NCBI GenBank assembly: GCA_023450615.1 | Contig: JAEXGT010000052.1 | Span: 16,895 to 80,894, forward strand | Direction of reading: 5' to 3' | From: Pseudomonadota bacterium | Lineage (GTDB): Bacteria > Pseudomonadota > Alphaproteobacteria > Rhizobiales > Beijerinckiaceae | Length of the DNA: 64,000 nt | Shown: positions 52,349 to 61,082 of the stretch, piece after piece | Layout of the letters: every line of letters begins with the position of its first letter | Numbering within the stretch: the first letter of the stretch is position 1 | The notes under the pieces: generated by a model | The model's database searches: none | The model's input: only the letters and a program-made list of their open reading frames with translations | Told to the model about the DNA's origin: nothing | Position numbers and translations under genes: made by a program

Positions 52349-55099
52349 TCAAGCAGCTGCTTCCGCTGCGCGCACTGCTTCCTCAAGCCGCGCAGTCCGC
52401 GACTCGATAGCGAGCTCCACCAGGGTGTCCGTAAGTATGGTGGCGGTCGGATCTGCAAGCGGCGCGTCGCGCAGCAGGCGCAGCGTGGAGGCGACAAGGC
52501 GACCGCGTCCGTAGGACCGTTCGACGCCAAGCGCCACGGGCTTATGAATCCAGCCGACCACGAGACCGGCGAAGACGCGCGCCTGGAAGTCGAGCAAGTT
52601 GCAGCCTGAGATCACGAAATCGGGCAAAACCCGATCCATGGTCTCATCGAGCAGCGGCCCCGACGGGATGCGGGAGAAGTGCCCGGTGCGCCGCAACCAG
52701 CCAAAGGACGAAGCCCAGTCGCCGGACCACAGGGTGCCATGGCGCGCCTGCACCTTCACAGCCTGCCAGTGCGGGAAGAACGGATAAAGGCTCATATCCG
52801 ACTCCGGCAACAGCAGGAGTTTCGCGCCAGCACGCACATGATCGGCAATCGCCTTGTCATGCGTACGGGCGACGATGAGTGTCGATTCCTCGAAGGTGCG
52901 GGCCATGGTGTAGCCGAGGGCGTGGAAGTGTTCACGGATGTCCTCGTCCGGCGACCACACCAATTCCCTGACATGCGCGGGCCGCGCGCGTTTGGGATAA
53001 ATGGCGACGTCGTGATGGTTATGGGCAACCAGCGTCCCATCGGGCCCGCGCAGATCGAAGCTGATGCGCCGCAGGGAAGGCTCATCCATCTCGGGCACCG
53101 GCACCTCGATGCGGCCCACGTCGAGCACATGCGGCGCCTCGATACGGGGAAGGGCGATCCGCTGTGTTTCGTTGTTGAGGGTAATCTCGAGCGTGCAATC
53201 CTCCAGGGTCGGGCCTGCGCCGTGTGCAATGGCCAGATCCAGTGCAATCGTCTCTCCGGACCAGTAGGAGGCGCGCTCCCATTTCGGCACGATCACCGTG
53301 TCGGAGTTGATAATGTGGAAGAGCTCGTGGAACACGCGCGGATTCCGGCGCATGTCGAGAAGGCCATTCGATTCCCAATGGCAATCGTGCAGCTCGGTGA
53401 TCACGTAGCCCGCAAGGTTCGGCTTCCGGCGCATGGCCTCGATCTCGTATTTGAGTGCGCGGAACTGCTGCCATTGCGCGGCGATCACGAAACGGCGCAG
53501 ATCGCCGAATACGCGATCCAGGCTCCAGTCCGAGAACCGGTTCTCGACGCCGTGGGCATACATGACGCCCTCGCCCCAATCGTGCCCCGTCTCGAACCAC
53601 CAGGGCTCCTCGCCTTTGGCGTCGCGCAGGTCTTTAGGATAGGGCAGGCCCCAATTGCCGAATTCCGAGCACATGAGAGGCTCGCGTCCCGTGATCACCG
53701 CGTCGCCATGGGGTGAGTAGAGCCAGGATGCGCGCTCCGATAATTCGTCCACGAATTGATCCCACTGCGCCCGGTGGTCGGGATAGGCGGCATAGAAGTG
53801 ATAATCCGCGATGTCGGACTCCACGTGGAAGCTTGGAGCGAGCGGTGAGTTGTCGACGACGAGGCGCGTGGGGTCATAGGCCTTGAGCCATGCGAAGGTG
53901 CGCTTGAGCCAGTCGCGGTGATCCGCGTCGTTGACGAGATCGACGCCCCAGTTCTCGTTGATGATCGTCCAGATGATGATCGACGGGTGATTGCTGTCGC
54001 GGTCGACGATACCTTTGAGGAGTTTTTCCTTGCGGCCTCGCGAGCGGTCCGTGGCCATGCCGCCGTTGGGCAGCTCCGTCCAGATCAGCATGCCCATGCG
54101 GTCGGCGACTTGGTAGTAGCGCGGATCGGCCGCCTTGATATGGCAGCGAAGGCAGTTGAGGCCGAGCTCCTTCGCCTTGCGGAATTGATCCTCCAGGAAC
54201 TCCACCGACGGCACGGTGCAGATCGTGTCCGGGTAGTAATCCTGGTCGAGAGCTGAGCGCAGATAGAGCGGCTCTCCGTTGAGATAGAACTTGCCGTTGC
54301 GTGTCTCGATCGTGCGAAAGCCGAAATTGTCGGTGATCTCGTCCTTCACCTCGCCGCCGCGCATGAGCTGCAGGCGGATGCGGTAGAGGTTCGGGTGGTC
54401 GGGCGACCAGGCCTGTACGTCCGGCACCGTCAGTTCGAACGGCATGCTGGTGACGCCGATTTGCGTTTCGTGCATTTCGTCGACGACGACATTGCCGGAG
54501 GGGTCGGTGACCTCGATGCGGATCTGCGTCGCATCCATCAGCGGGCGCGAGAAGAACACGCCTGACGATACATGGCCCGTGGCCAGATTGGGCACGAGGC
54601 GGACGCGGTTCATGTGGTCGGGGATGCGGCGTTCCAGATAGACCGGCTGCCAGATGCCCGAGAGCGGGCCGTACCAGCTCTGCTTGCCGAAAGGGATTTC
54701 GGCGAAGGGCGAATCCGGAAACTCAGCCGGGTTGTCGGTGGGAGAATCCACGCGCACCTTGATCTCGTTCGGTCCCGGCTTGAGGTGAGCCGTCACGTCG
54801 AACGAGAAGGGAAGGAAGCCGCCTTCGTTGACGCCGACGGCGTCGCCGTTGATGAAGACCTTCGTGTTATGAAACACGGCCCCGAAGCGGATCCATATGC
54901 TGTCGTGCAGCCACGCTTCATCGATGTCGATCGTCCTGCGATAGATCCCGATGCCCGCGCGCATGCGCAGATCCGAAAACTGGGCCTGCCAGGGACTTGG
55001 CACCATGATCTGGCGAACCTCCGCCGGGCCTGACAGACGGTCGTCGGCCACGTGCAAAAATTCCCAAGCCCCATCCAGACTGATGCGATTGTCCTGCAT
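52349..55099 (-). CDS. Glycoside hydrolase family 2 enzyme (beta-glucuronidase/beta-galactosidase type)
   Basis: 916 residues without a signal peptide, so cytoplasmic as read. Domains in order: GH2 sugar-binding jelly roll (SLDGAWEFLHVADDRLSGPAEVRQIMVPSPWQ), immunoglobulin-like domain, and TIM barrel with acid/base Glu382 in IIWTIINENWG and nucleophile Glu479 in LMCSEFGNWG. A C-terminal extension of about 250 residues, beta then helical, is larger than in standard beta-glucuronidases. It probably degrades or remodels an oligosaccharide related to the adjacent locus; the sugar specificity is not readable. Confidence 0.9.
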   Translation of the reverse strand: MQDNRISLDGAWEFLHVADDRLSGPAEVRQIMVPSPWQAQFSDLRMRAGIGIYRRTIDIDEAWLHDSIWIRFGAVFHNTKVFINGDAVGVNEGGFLPFSFDVTAHLKPGPNEIKVRVDSPTDNPAEFPDSPFAEIPFGKQSWYGPLSGIWQPVYLERRIPDHMNRVRLVPNLATGHVSSGVFFSRPLMDATQIRIEVTDPSGNVVVDEMHETQIGVTSMPFELTVPDVQAWSPDHPNLYRIRLQLMRGGEVKDEITDNFGFRTIETRNGKFYLNGEPLYLRSALDQDYYPDTICTVPSVEFLEDQFRKAKELGLNCLRCHIKAADPRYYQVADRMGMLIWTELPNGGMATDRSRGRKEKLLKGIVDRDSNHPSIIIWTIINENWGVDLVNDADHRDWLKRTFAWLKAYDPTRLVVDNSPLAPSFHVESDIADYHFYAAYPDHRAQWDQFVDELSERASWLYSPHGDAVITGREPLMCSEFGNWGLPYPKDLRDAKGEEPWWFETGHDWGEGVMYAHGVENRFSDWSLDRVFGDLRRFVIAAQWQQFRALKYEIEAMRRKPNLAGYVITELHDCHWESNGLLDMRRNPRVFHELFHIINSDTVIVPKWERASYWSGETIALDLAIAHGAGPTLEDCTLEITLNNETQRIALPRIEAPHVLDVGRIEVPVPEMDEPSLRRISFDLRGPDGTLVAHNHHDVAIYPKRARPAHVRELVWSPDEDIREHFHALGYTMARTFEESTLIVARTHDKAIADHVRAGAKLLLLPESDMSLYPFFPHWQAVKVQARHGTLWSGDWASSFGWLRRTGHFSRIPSGPLLDETMDRVLPDFVISGCNLLDFQARVFAGLVVGWIHKPVALGVERSYGRGRLVASTLRLLRDAPLADPTATILTDTLVELAIESRTARLEEAVRAAEAAA

Positions 55100-55426
55100 G
55101 TTTTCTCCTTGAATCAGAGATTACCCAAGGGCGCCCAAGACGGCGAAAAAATGGCCGCGAGCCGGGAGACGAATGCCATGCCCGGGGGTGCGACAATCGA
55201 TGCCTCTCACGCCTGTCGGAACCATTGGTCCTCGTCCCTGGAGATCGATTGGTATTTCGTCGTGAACAACGGCGGAACGCTGCATTGGATCCCAGGGGCT
55301 GAGCTGGCCGCGAAATATCCGACCATTGAGGCTTGGCAGGAACCGCCCTTTCCATCCGGCGTTGCCCTGATGACGCCGAGCCTTGCAGCTCGCCCGAAGA
55401 ATCGTAATTTCCTGAGAGGCTTGAGA
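55100..55426. other. Interval upstream of the small membrane-protein gene
   Basis: 327 bases with the GH2 promoter presumably at its left edge. A plus-strand frame stays open across it and joins the next gene. Part of its translation (SSLEIDWYFVVNNGGTLHW) looks protein-like, but no start with a ribosome binding site was found. It may be an N-terminal coding part, a separate decayed gene, or chance. Confidence 0.3.
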
Positions 55427-55717
55427 ATGGTTCAACAAATTCCCGACGATCGCGCCCGCCAAGGTGCCTCAGGCCGTCCGGTCCTAGGTGTCCTCATCGG
55501 CTCTCTGCTCCTGCTCGCCGTCGCGTTGGGCGGTTACCTGATCTGGGCTGGGTCGCAATCGCCCGACGATCCGGGAACGGACGCGGCCCGCTCAGCCACT
55601 ACGGGTTCGACGACCGGCTCGTCCAATGCCAACCCGACCGACAGGGTCGCTCCGGCAAACCCGTCCTATCCCGCGCCCGACGCGCAGCCTTCGGCAAACC
55701 AGCCGGCGCAGCAATAA
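55427..55717 (+). CDS. Small single-pass membrane protein
   Basis: 96 residues from the ATG at 55427 (MVQQIPDDRARQGASGRPVL), which has GAGAGG upstream. One TM helix (VLGVLIGSLLLLAVALGGYLIWAG) is followed by a disordered tail rich in Ser, Thr, Pro, Asn and Gln, presumably periplasmic. No family was recognised. A frame open further upstream (to 55052) makes a longer form possible. A strong terminator follows, so it is likely transcribed alone. Confidence 0.6.
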   Translation: MVQQIPDDRARQGASGRPVLGVLIGSLLLLAVALGGYLIWAGSQSPDDPGTDAARSATTGSTTGSSNANPTDRVAPANPSYPAPDAQPSANQPAQQ

Positions 55718-55735
55718 GAGATTAAATTCTTGAAG

Positions 55736-55771
55736 AAGGCCTGGATGGTGCCCTGCCATTCAGGCTTTTTT
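55736..55771 (+). terminator. Rho-independent terminator after the small membrane-protein gene
   Basis: GCCTGGATGG (55739-55748) pairs with CCATTCAGGC (55756-55765), with one G-T wobble, followed by six T. Confidence 0.85.
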
Positions 55772-55858
55772 GTTGCACTTCGTCGAGCTGGCGGCGAGTT
55801 TTCGCCTTATTGATTCGCGAAGAACCGGCCCGAACGGGAATGCAATAAGGCGGACTGA

Positions 55859-58402
55859 ATGACCGGGAATGGATTGAAGCGGCTTTTGAGCGCCGCGATT
55901 GTTGCATGCAGCCTCGCTTCCGGGGGCTTCGCACTGGCGCAGCCTGAGTCTCAAGCCCAGCCCCAGGATCAAGCTCCTGCATCTCAAGCCCCTGCGCCGC
56001 AGCCGTCGCCTCCCGCGGCTGAAGCGGCTCCCACGGTTACTCTGTCGACAGAGACGAAGGCCGCCCGCGCCAAGCTCGATGGGTTCAAAGCCGATCTCGA
56101 CCAGAAGGAGCTGGCGCTTCAGGGGCGGGCGCAGTCCGATGCGGAACTGCAGAATTTGCGCCAGCAGATCGAGCCGATCATCGCCAATATCCGCACGGTT
56201 ATCGACGAGCAGACGCCGAGACTGGAGGCGAGCCGCCAGCGTCTTTCCCAGCTTGGCCCGAAGCCTGCGAATGGCCAGCCCGAGGAAAGCGCCGACGTGG
56301 CCCGGGATCGTGCCGATCGCGAGGCGGCCGTTGCCGAACTCGACGAGACACAGCGCCTTGGGCGCGCTCTGCTGGTCCAGGCCGAGCAGCTGAGCGCCCA
56401 GATCGGCGATCTGCGCCGCGCCGGTTTCGCGCGCGCTCTGTTCGAGCAGAGTGACGGCATCCTCAGCCCCAATCTCTGGATGAGCGTAATCCAAGCCATT
56501 CCAAGAGAATTGAGAGCGCAGCGGATCGTGCTGACGGATGCTCTCGATCAGATGCAGCGCACCGCATCCCTCGGCGTGCTTCTGCTTCTCGGCCTCGCCA
56601 TCGGCGCGGCTGTCGCTCTTTATATCGGCCGCCGCTCCATTGCGCCCCGTCTTGTGCGACGCGATCCCGCCATCGCTGACCCATCCCGCCGACACCGCCT
56701 GATGGCGGCTGTCGGCGTTCTCGCGCTCGGTGCAGGGCCCGCCATCGCGGGAAGCTGGATCGTCTGGATCGCGTTCGACTCAGCGGATCTCGTCCCGCCT
56801 CGCCTGGAAGCGGTCGTGAAATCGCTGCTCGGCGGTTTGGCCTTCATTGCCTTCGTGCGCGCACTCATCGATGCCATTCTCGCGCCGGAGCACGCCTCCT
56901 GGCGCCTGATTCCGATGCGCGACGCATCGGCGACACGCATCATGGGATTCTCGGTTGCGCTGGCGACCGTTCTGATGATCGAGAAGGCGATCGAAGCCTT
57001 CAACAAGGCGGTTGCCGCAGTCCTGCCCATCACCGTGATGACCAGAGCTGTCTTTGCGCTGGCCATGGCGCTCATCTTCGCGGAACTGCTTCGCCGCTTC
57101 GCGACACGCGAAAACCAGGATGAGAACTGCCTTGGCCCTTACATGGCGCAGGAGGTCGATATCGGAGGCCCGGTGCGAAGCATCGGATGGTTTACCGTCG
57201 CTGTCGTGATCGGCAGCGTGGTGGGCGGCTATACGGCTCTTGCCTCCTTCGTTATCGATCAGGCGATTTCGATCTCGCTGATCATTGCGATGCTCATTCT
57301 CTGCATCACGCTGGCCGATGAATTCATTGCAGGATCCCTGCGCGGCCAAACCAGGATCGTCACGGCCCTCCAGGCCAACACGGGCATCCGCCGCCGCTCC
57401 CTGGAGCAGATCGGCGTACTGGCAAGCGGCGTCGCACGCCTCGCTCTGATCATCATCGCCATTCTCATGGTCCTGCTGCCCTGGGGAATCGAATCCACGG
57501 ATGTGATGGGCTCGCTGCGGGCGCTGTTCTTCGGCTTCAGTGTCGGCGATGTCACGATTTCCCTATCGTCGATTTTGATCGCGGCATTTCTTTTTGCCGC
57601 GGGCTTTACGGTTACGCGCATTATCCAGCGGTGGCTCGACAACACCTTCCTGCCGGCCACCGATCTCGATGCAGGTCTGCGCAACTCGATCCGCACGGCG
57701 GCGGGCTATGTGGGCATCATTACGGCAGGCGTCATTGCCTTCACCTATATGGGCCTGAGCCTAGAGCGCGTGACCATCGTCGCAGGCGCTCTTTCGGTGG
57801 GTATCGGTTTCGGCCTGCAATCCATCGTCAACAATTTCATCTCGGGGCTCATCCTGCTGTGGGAGCGCCCGATCCGCGTGGGCGACCTCGTCGTCGTCGG
57901 CGATGCGGAAGGTTACGTGCGTCGGATCAACGTACGCTCTACGGAGATCCAGACCGGGGATCGCGCAACGCTCATCGTGCCCAATTCGAACCTGATCTCC
58001 GGGGTTGTCCGCAATCGTGTCCGCAACGACCGGGTCGGGCGTGTGCTCGTCACGATTCCTGTGCCCCGCGCCACCGATCCGGATCAGGTGGCTGAGATCA
58101 TGAGGAATGCCGCCCTCGCACACCGCGAAGTCATGACCGAGCCTAAACCGCGCGTCTTGTTCAAGAAGGTGACGGAGAACACCATCGACTTCGATCTCGT
58201 CTGCTTCGTGGATGACATCGATGCGGCAGGGCGCGTGTCGAGCGACATCTATTTCGATATCTTCCGGGCGCTCCGAAAGGCCGGCATCGGCGTGCCGACG
58301 TCGAGTGCCCCTGAACCTGAGGAGGAGATTAAGGCCGACGATCCCAAAAAGCAGGAGGAGGATGAAACCTTAACCCTTCTCAAGGATAAATCGTCGGCAT
58401 GA
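55859..58402 (+). CDS. Mechanosensitive channel, DUF3772 plus MscS domains
   Basis: 847 residues. Signal peptide (LKRLLSAAIVACSLASGGFALAQ), then a Pro/Ala/Gln-rich linker and a periplasmic DUF3772 coiled region (QIEPIIANIRTVIDEQTPRLEASRQRLSQLG). About ten TM helices follow from residue 230 onward, with the MscS core near 625-790: LSVGIGFGLQSIVNNFISGLILLWERPIRVGDLVVVGD, the hallmark pore-lining and upper-beta segment. This is a large MscK/MscM-like channel of the inner membrane that releases solutes on osmotic downshift. Its stop overlaps the start of the next gene (ATGA). Confidence 0.93.
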   Translation: MTGNGLKRLLSAAIVACSLASGGFALAQPESQAQPQDQAPASQAPAPQPSPPAAEAAPTVTLSTETKAARAKLDGFKADLDQKELALQGRAQSDAELQNLRQQIEPIIANIRTVIDEQTPRLEASRQRLSQLGPKPANGQPEESADVARDRADREAAVAELDETQRLGRALLVQAEQLSAQIGDLRRAGFARALFEQSDGILSPNLWMSVIQAIPRELRAQRIVLTDALDQMQRTASLGVLLLLGLAIGAAVALYIGRRSIAPRLVRRDPAIADPSRRHRLMAAVGVLALGAGPAIAGSWIVWIAFDSADLVPPRLEAVVKSLLGGLAFIAFVRALIDAILAPEHASWRLIPMRDASATRIMGFSVALATVLMIEKAIEAFNKAVAAVLPITVMTRAVFALAMALIFAELLRRFATRENQDENCLGPYMAQEVDIGGPVRSIGWFTVAVVIGSVVGGYTALASFVIDQAISISLIIAMLILCITLADEFIAGSLRGQTRIVTALQANTGIRRRSLEQIGVLASGVARLALIIIAILMVLLPWGIESTDVMGSLRALFFGFSVGDVTISLSSILIAAFLFAAGFTVTRIIQRWLDNTFLPATDLDAGLRNSIRTAAGYVGIITAGVIAFTYMGLSLERVTIVAGALSVGIGFGLQSIVNNFISGLILLWERPIRVGDLVVVGDAEGYVRRINVRSTEIQTGDRATLIVPNSNLISGVVRNRVRNDRVGRVLVTIPVPRATDPDQVAEIMRNAALAHREVMTEPKPRVLFKKVTENTIDFDLVCFVDDIDAAGRVSSDIYFDIFRALRKAGIGVPTSSAPEPEEEIKADDPKKQEEDETLTLLKDKSSA

Positions 58403-58893
58403 AGAGCCTTCTCTGTTCAAGCCTTGCCGCACTCGTCCTGGCGGGATGCCAGTCCGAGCAGCGCCAAGCAAACCAGACGCCGAGCTTTTATGCCTCCATG
58501 GCTAATTCCGGAGCCGTGGTGGATGCGGGCATGGCGCGTGACATGATCAGCGCCTATCGCCGCAACAATGGCTTGGGGGCGCTGGTGCTCGATCCCGAGT
58601 TGCAGGCTTCCGCCCAGGCGGAGGCCAATGCCATGGCGGCGGCCGACAAGCCGAGCTCCGCTGAGGCGTTCAAGGGCCGTTTGTCTTCGGTGGGCTTCCT
58701 CTCACCGGCGGCCAACCTATCGGCAGGCTATCATACCCTCGCCGAAGCTTTTTCCGGCTGGCGGGAGAGCCCCCAGCACAACCGCGTGCTGCTCGATCCC
58801 AAGGCAACACGGATCGGCATCGCTACGGCTTATACGCCAAACTCCAAATACAAAGTCTATTGGGCTATGGCCGTTGCAGCCGGCAAGCCCTGA
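58399..58893 (+). CDS. CAP/SCP-domain lipoprotein
   Basis: 164 residues starting inside the MscS stop (ATGA overlap). The N-terminus is a lipoprotein signal, LLCSSLAALVLAGC with Cys at about 16. The CAP domain follows (MISAYRRNNGLGALVLDPELQASAQAEANAMAA, YHTLAEAFSGWRESPQHNRVLLDPKATRIGIATAY, KVYWAMAVAAG). Bacterial CAP proteins of this type are extracytoplasmic with unclear function. Coupling to a mechanosensitive channel suggests an envelope role. Confidence 0.87.
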   Translation: MKSLLCSSLAALVLAGCQSEQRQANQTPSFYASMANSGAVVDAGMARDMISAYRRNNGLGALVLDPELQASAQAEANAMAAADKPSSAEAFKGRLSSVGFLSPAANLSAGYHTLAEAFSGWRESPQHNRVLLDPKATRIGIATAYTPNSKYKVYWAMAVAAGKP

Positions 58894-58996
58894 TCTATAC
58901 TTCCTTTCAGTTCCAAGGGCTGGAACCGAATCCAAAGCGTAGCTCTTTAATTTTTAGCGTCAGTGGTGGCGTTGTAAGAGTGCGCTTTGAAAGACC

Positions 58997-60973
58997 ATGC
59001 CGGACTTTGATCCCAAGTTGGGCAAACAGATACCCCCGCCTCCTGCGACAGGCAGCGATCAGGATGTTGGACCCGGACAGGCCAGCACGCTTGCGAAGGA
59101 GGCGGATCACGCCGCCGCTCACCAACCGGAACATCGCATTTCGGAGCCCCCACATGAACTAGCGCCCAGTATCGGGCGGGAGCTGTTCCTACTGTTTCGG
59201 GACATGTACCGGAACAAAAAGGGATGGCCGATGACGCGGCTGGGCATTGCCATCGTGGTCGTTCTCATCGGCAACATGGTTGGTCAGATTCGGCTGAACC
59301 AATGGAACGGCGCTTTCTTCGATGCGGTGGAAAAACGCGACGCATCGGTCTTCTTTCACGAGCTTCTCGTCTTCTTGGTCATCATTGCTGTTCTGCTCGC
59401 TCTCGTCGTGGCGCAAACCTGGTTGCAGGAGCGACTCAAGATCCGCCTGCGGCAGCGCCTGACGCAAGTACTGCTCGATCTCTGGCTGAAACCTAACCAT
59501 GCCTACCAGCTCGGCTTCATGGGGGAGAACAGTCGCCAGCCTGACCAACGCCTGCAGGAGGATTGCCGCCTCTTTTCAGAATTATCGACGGAGCTGGGCG
59601 TCGGCATGCTGCAGGCCTTTCTCCTGCTCATCAGCTTCATCGGTGTGCTGTGGACGCTCTCGGGTGATACGACGTTCGTGCTCGGTGGCAGGGAGATCAT
59701 GATTCCCGGCTACATGGTGTGGGTCGCCATCGGCTATGCGGGAATTGGATCCGGCCTAACTTGGCTCGTCGGTCGTCCGCTGATCCGCCTCAACACGGAG
59801 CGCTATGCGCGCGAGGCCGACCTGCGTTTCGCGCTCGTGCGGGTCAACGAAAGTGCGGAGAGCGTTTCGCTCTATAACGGCGAGGACGATGAACGGCGTA
59901 ACCTCGATGACTTCGTGGAAGCGGTGCTCAAATCAACCCGCCGCTTGTCGGGGGCGCTAGCGCGTCTGACTTGGATCACATCGGGTTACGGCTGGCTCGC
60001 GATTGTCGTGCCGATCCTGGCAGCGGCACCGGGCTATTTCAGTGGCCGCCTCTCCTTTGGCGGCATGATGATGGTTGTCGGTGCGTTCAATCAGGTGCAG
60101 GCAGCCCTACGCTACTTCGTGGACAATTTCCCGAAGATCGCCGATTGGCGTTCCGCCGTGCTGCGCGTCGCCACCTTCCGGCAGGCGGCCATTGATCTCG
60201 ATGAAGTCACGGCGCAAAACGGCAAGATTGACATCGCGCCTCACCCGCAAGGCTGGCTCAGCTTCGAAGGGGTGTCCATTGCGCTCAGCGACGGCAGCAT
60301 TCTCATCGAAGACGCGACGGCAGAAATTCGACCCAGCGAGCGTGTGCTTATCATGGGCGAATCCGGTGCCGGCAAGAGCACCTTGTTCCGCGCGATCGCC
60401 GAACTCTGGCCCTGGGGCTCGGGCACGATTCGCCTGCCGCCCGGCCATGAAATGATGTTCCTTCCGCAGCGGCCTTATCTCCCGCTGGGAACATTGAGAG
60501 CTGCGCTCAGCTATCCCGCCTCGCCAGAGACATTCGAGGATGCCGATATCCGTGCGGCGCTCGAACGCTGTGGGTTGGGCGAATTCTTGGACATGCTCGA
60601 CAAGCATGAGCGTTGGGACAAGACCATGTCGCTCGGCCAGCAGCAGCGCGTCGCCTTCGCACGGGTTCTACTGCACAAACCGCGCTGGGTTTTCATGGAC
60701 GAAGCAACCTCCGCGCTGGATGAGGAGAACCAAGCATCCATGCTGTCTCTGTTCGATGCGGAGCTGAAGGGCGCAACGGTCATGTCCATCGGGCACCGGC
60801 CTGGTTTGGAGAAATTTCATACGCGCACCCTGCACATCCGAAAGACCGAAGAAGGGGCCATCCTCCTGCCGAAACCTCGTGTCCGTCATGGAGCGCGCCC
60901 ACGTCTGAAATGGATCGATTTCCGCAGGCGGTTCAGGAAAAACAATCATGGGCACAGATCTAGCGAGCTATGA
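58997..60973 (+). CDS. ABC transporter, fused permease and ATPase (SbmA/BacA- and ABCD-like, YddA family)
   Basis: 658 residues. The transmembrane half starts near residue 55 and resembles SbmA/BacA and peroxisomal ABCD proteins (MGENSRQPDQRLQEDCRLFSEL is the diagnostic EAA-like loop). The ATPase half has Walker A GESGAGKST near 454, Q-loop FLPQRPYLPLGTLRAAL, signature SLGQQQRVAFARVLL (LxxGQ variant typical of the group) and Walker B WVFMDEATSALD. In rhizobia the related BacA/BclA import peptides and affect very-long-chain fatty acids. Whether this is a peptide importer or lipid transporter is not decided. Confidence 0.88.
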   Translation: MPDFDPKLGKQIPPPPATGSDQDVGPGQASTLAKEADHAAAHQPEHRISEPPHELAPSIGRELFLLFRDMYRNKKGWPMTRLGIAIVVVLIGNMVGQIRLNQWNGAFFDAVEKRDASVFFHELLVFLVIIAVLLALVVAQTWLQERLKIRLRQRLTQVLLDLWLKPNHAYQLGFMGENSRQPDQRLQEDCRLFSELSTELGVGMLQAFLLLISFIGVLWTLSGDTTFVLGGREIMIPGYMVWVAIGYAGIGSGLTWLVGRPLIRLNTERYAREADLRFALVRVNESAESVSLYNGEDDERRNLDDFVEAVLKSTRRLSGALARLTWITSGYGWLAIVVPILAAAPGYFSGRLSFGGMMMVVGAFNQVQAALRYFVDNFPKIADWRSAVLRVATFRQAAIDLDEVTAQNGKIDIAPHPQGWLSFEGVSIALSDGSILIEDATAEIRPSERVLIMGESGAGKSTLFRAIAELWPWGSGTIRLPPGHEMMFLPQRPYLPLGTLRAALSYPASPETFEDADIRAALERCGLGEFLDMLDKHERWDKTMSLGQQQRVAFARVLLHKPRWVFMDEATSALDEENQASMLSLFDAELKGATVMSIGHRPGLEKFHTRTLHIRKTEEGAILLPKPRVRHGARPRLKWIDFRRRFRKNNHGHRSSEL

Positions 60974-61082
60974 GGCTCTCCATGCTGACCGGTCTTGGCA
61001 TCTTCCGCGAACGGGATTACGAGGCATTCGAGCGCGAGCGGAATTTTTCCCTTGAGCCTTGCGCTGCGGGCAGGGTGATCCC

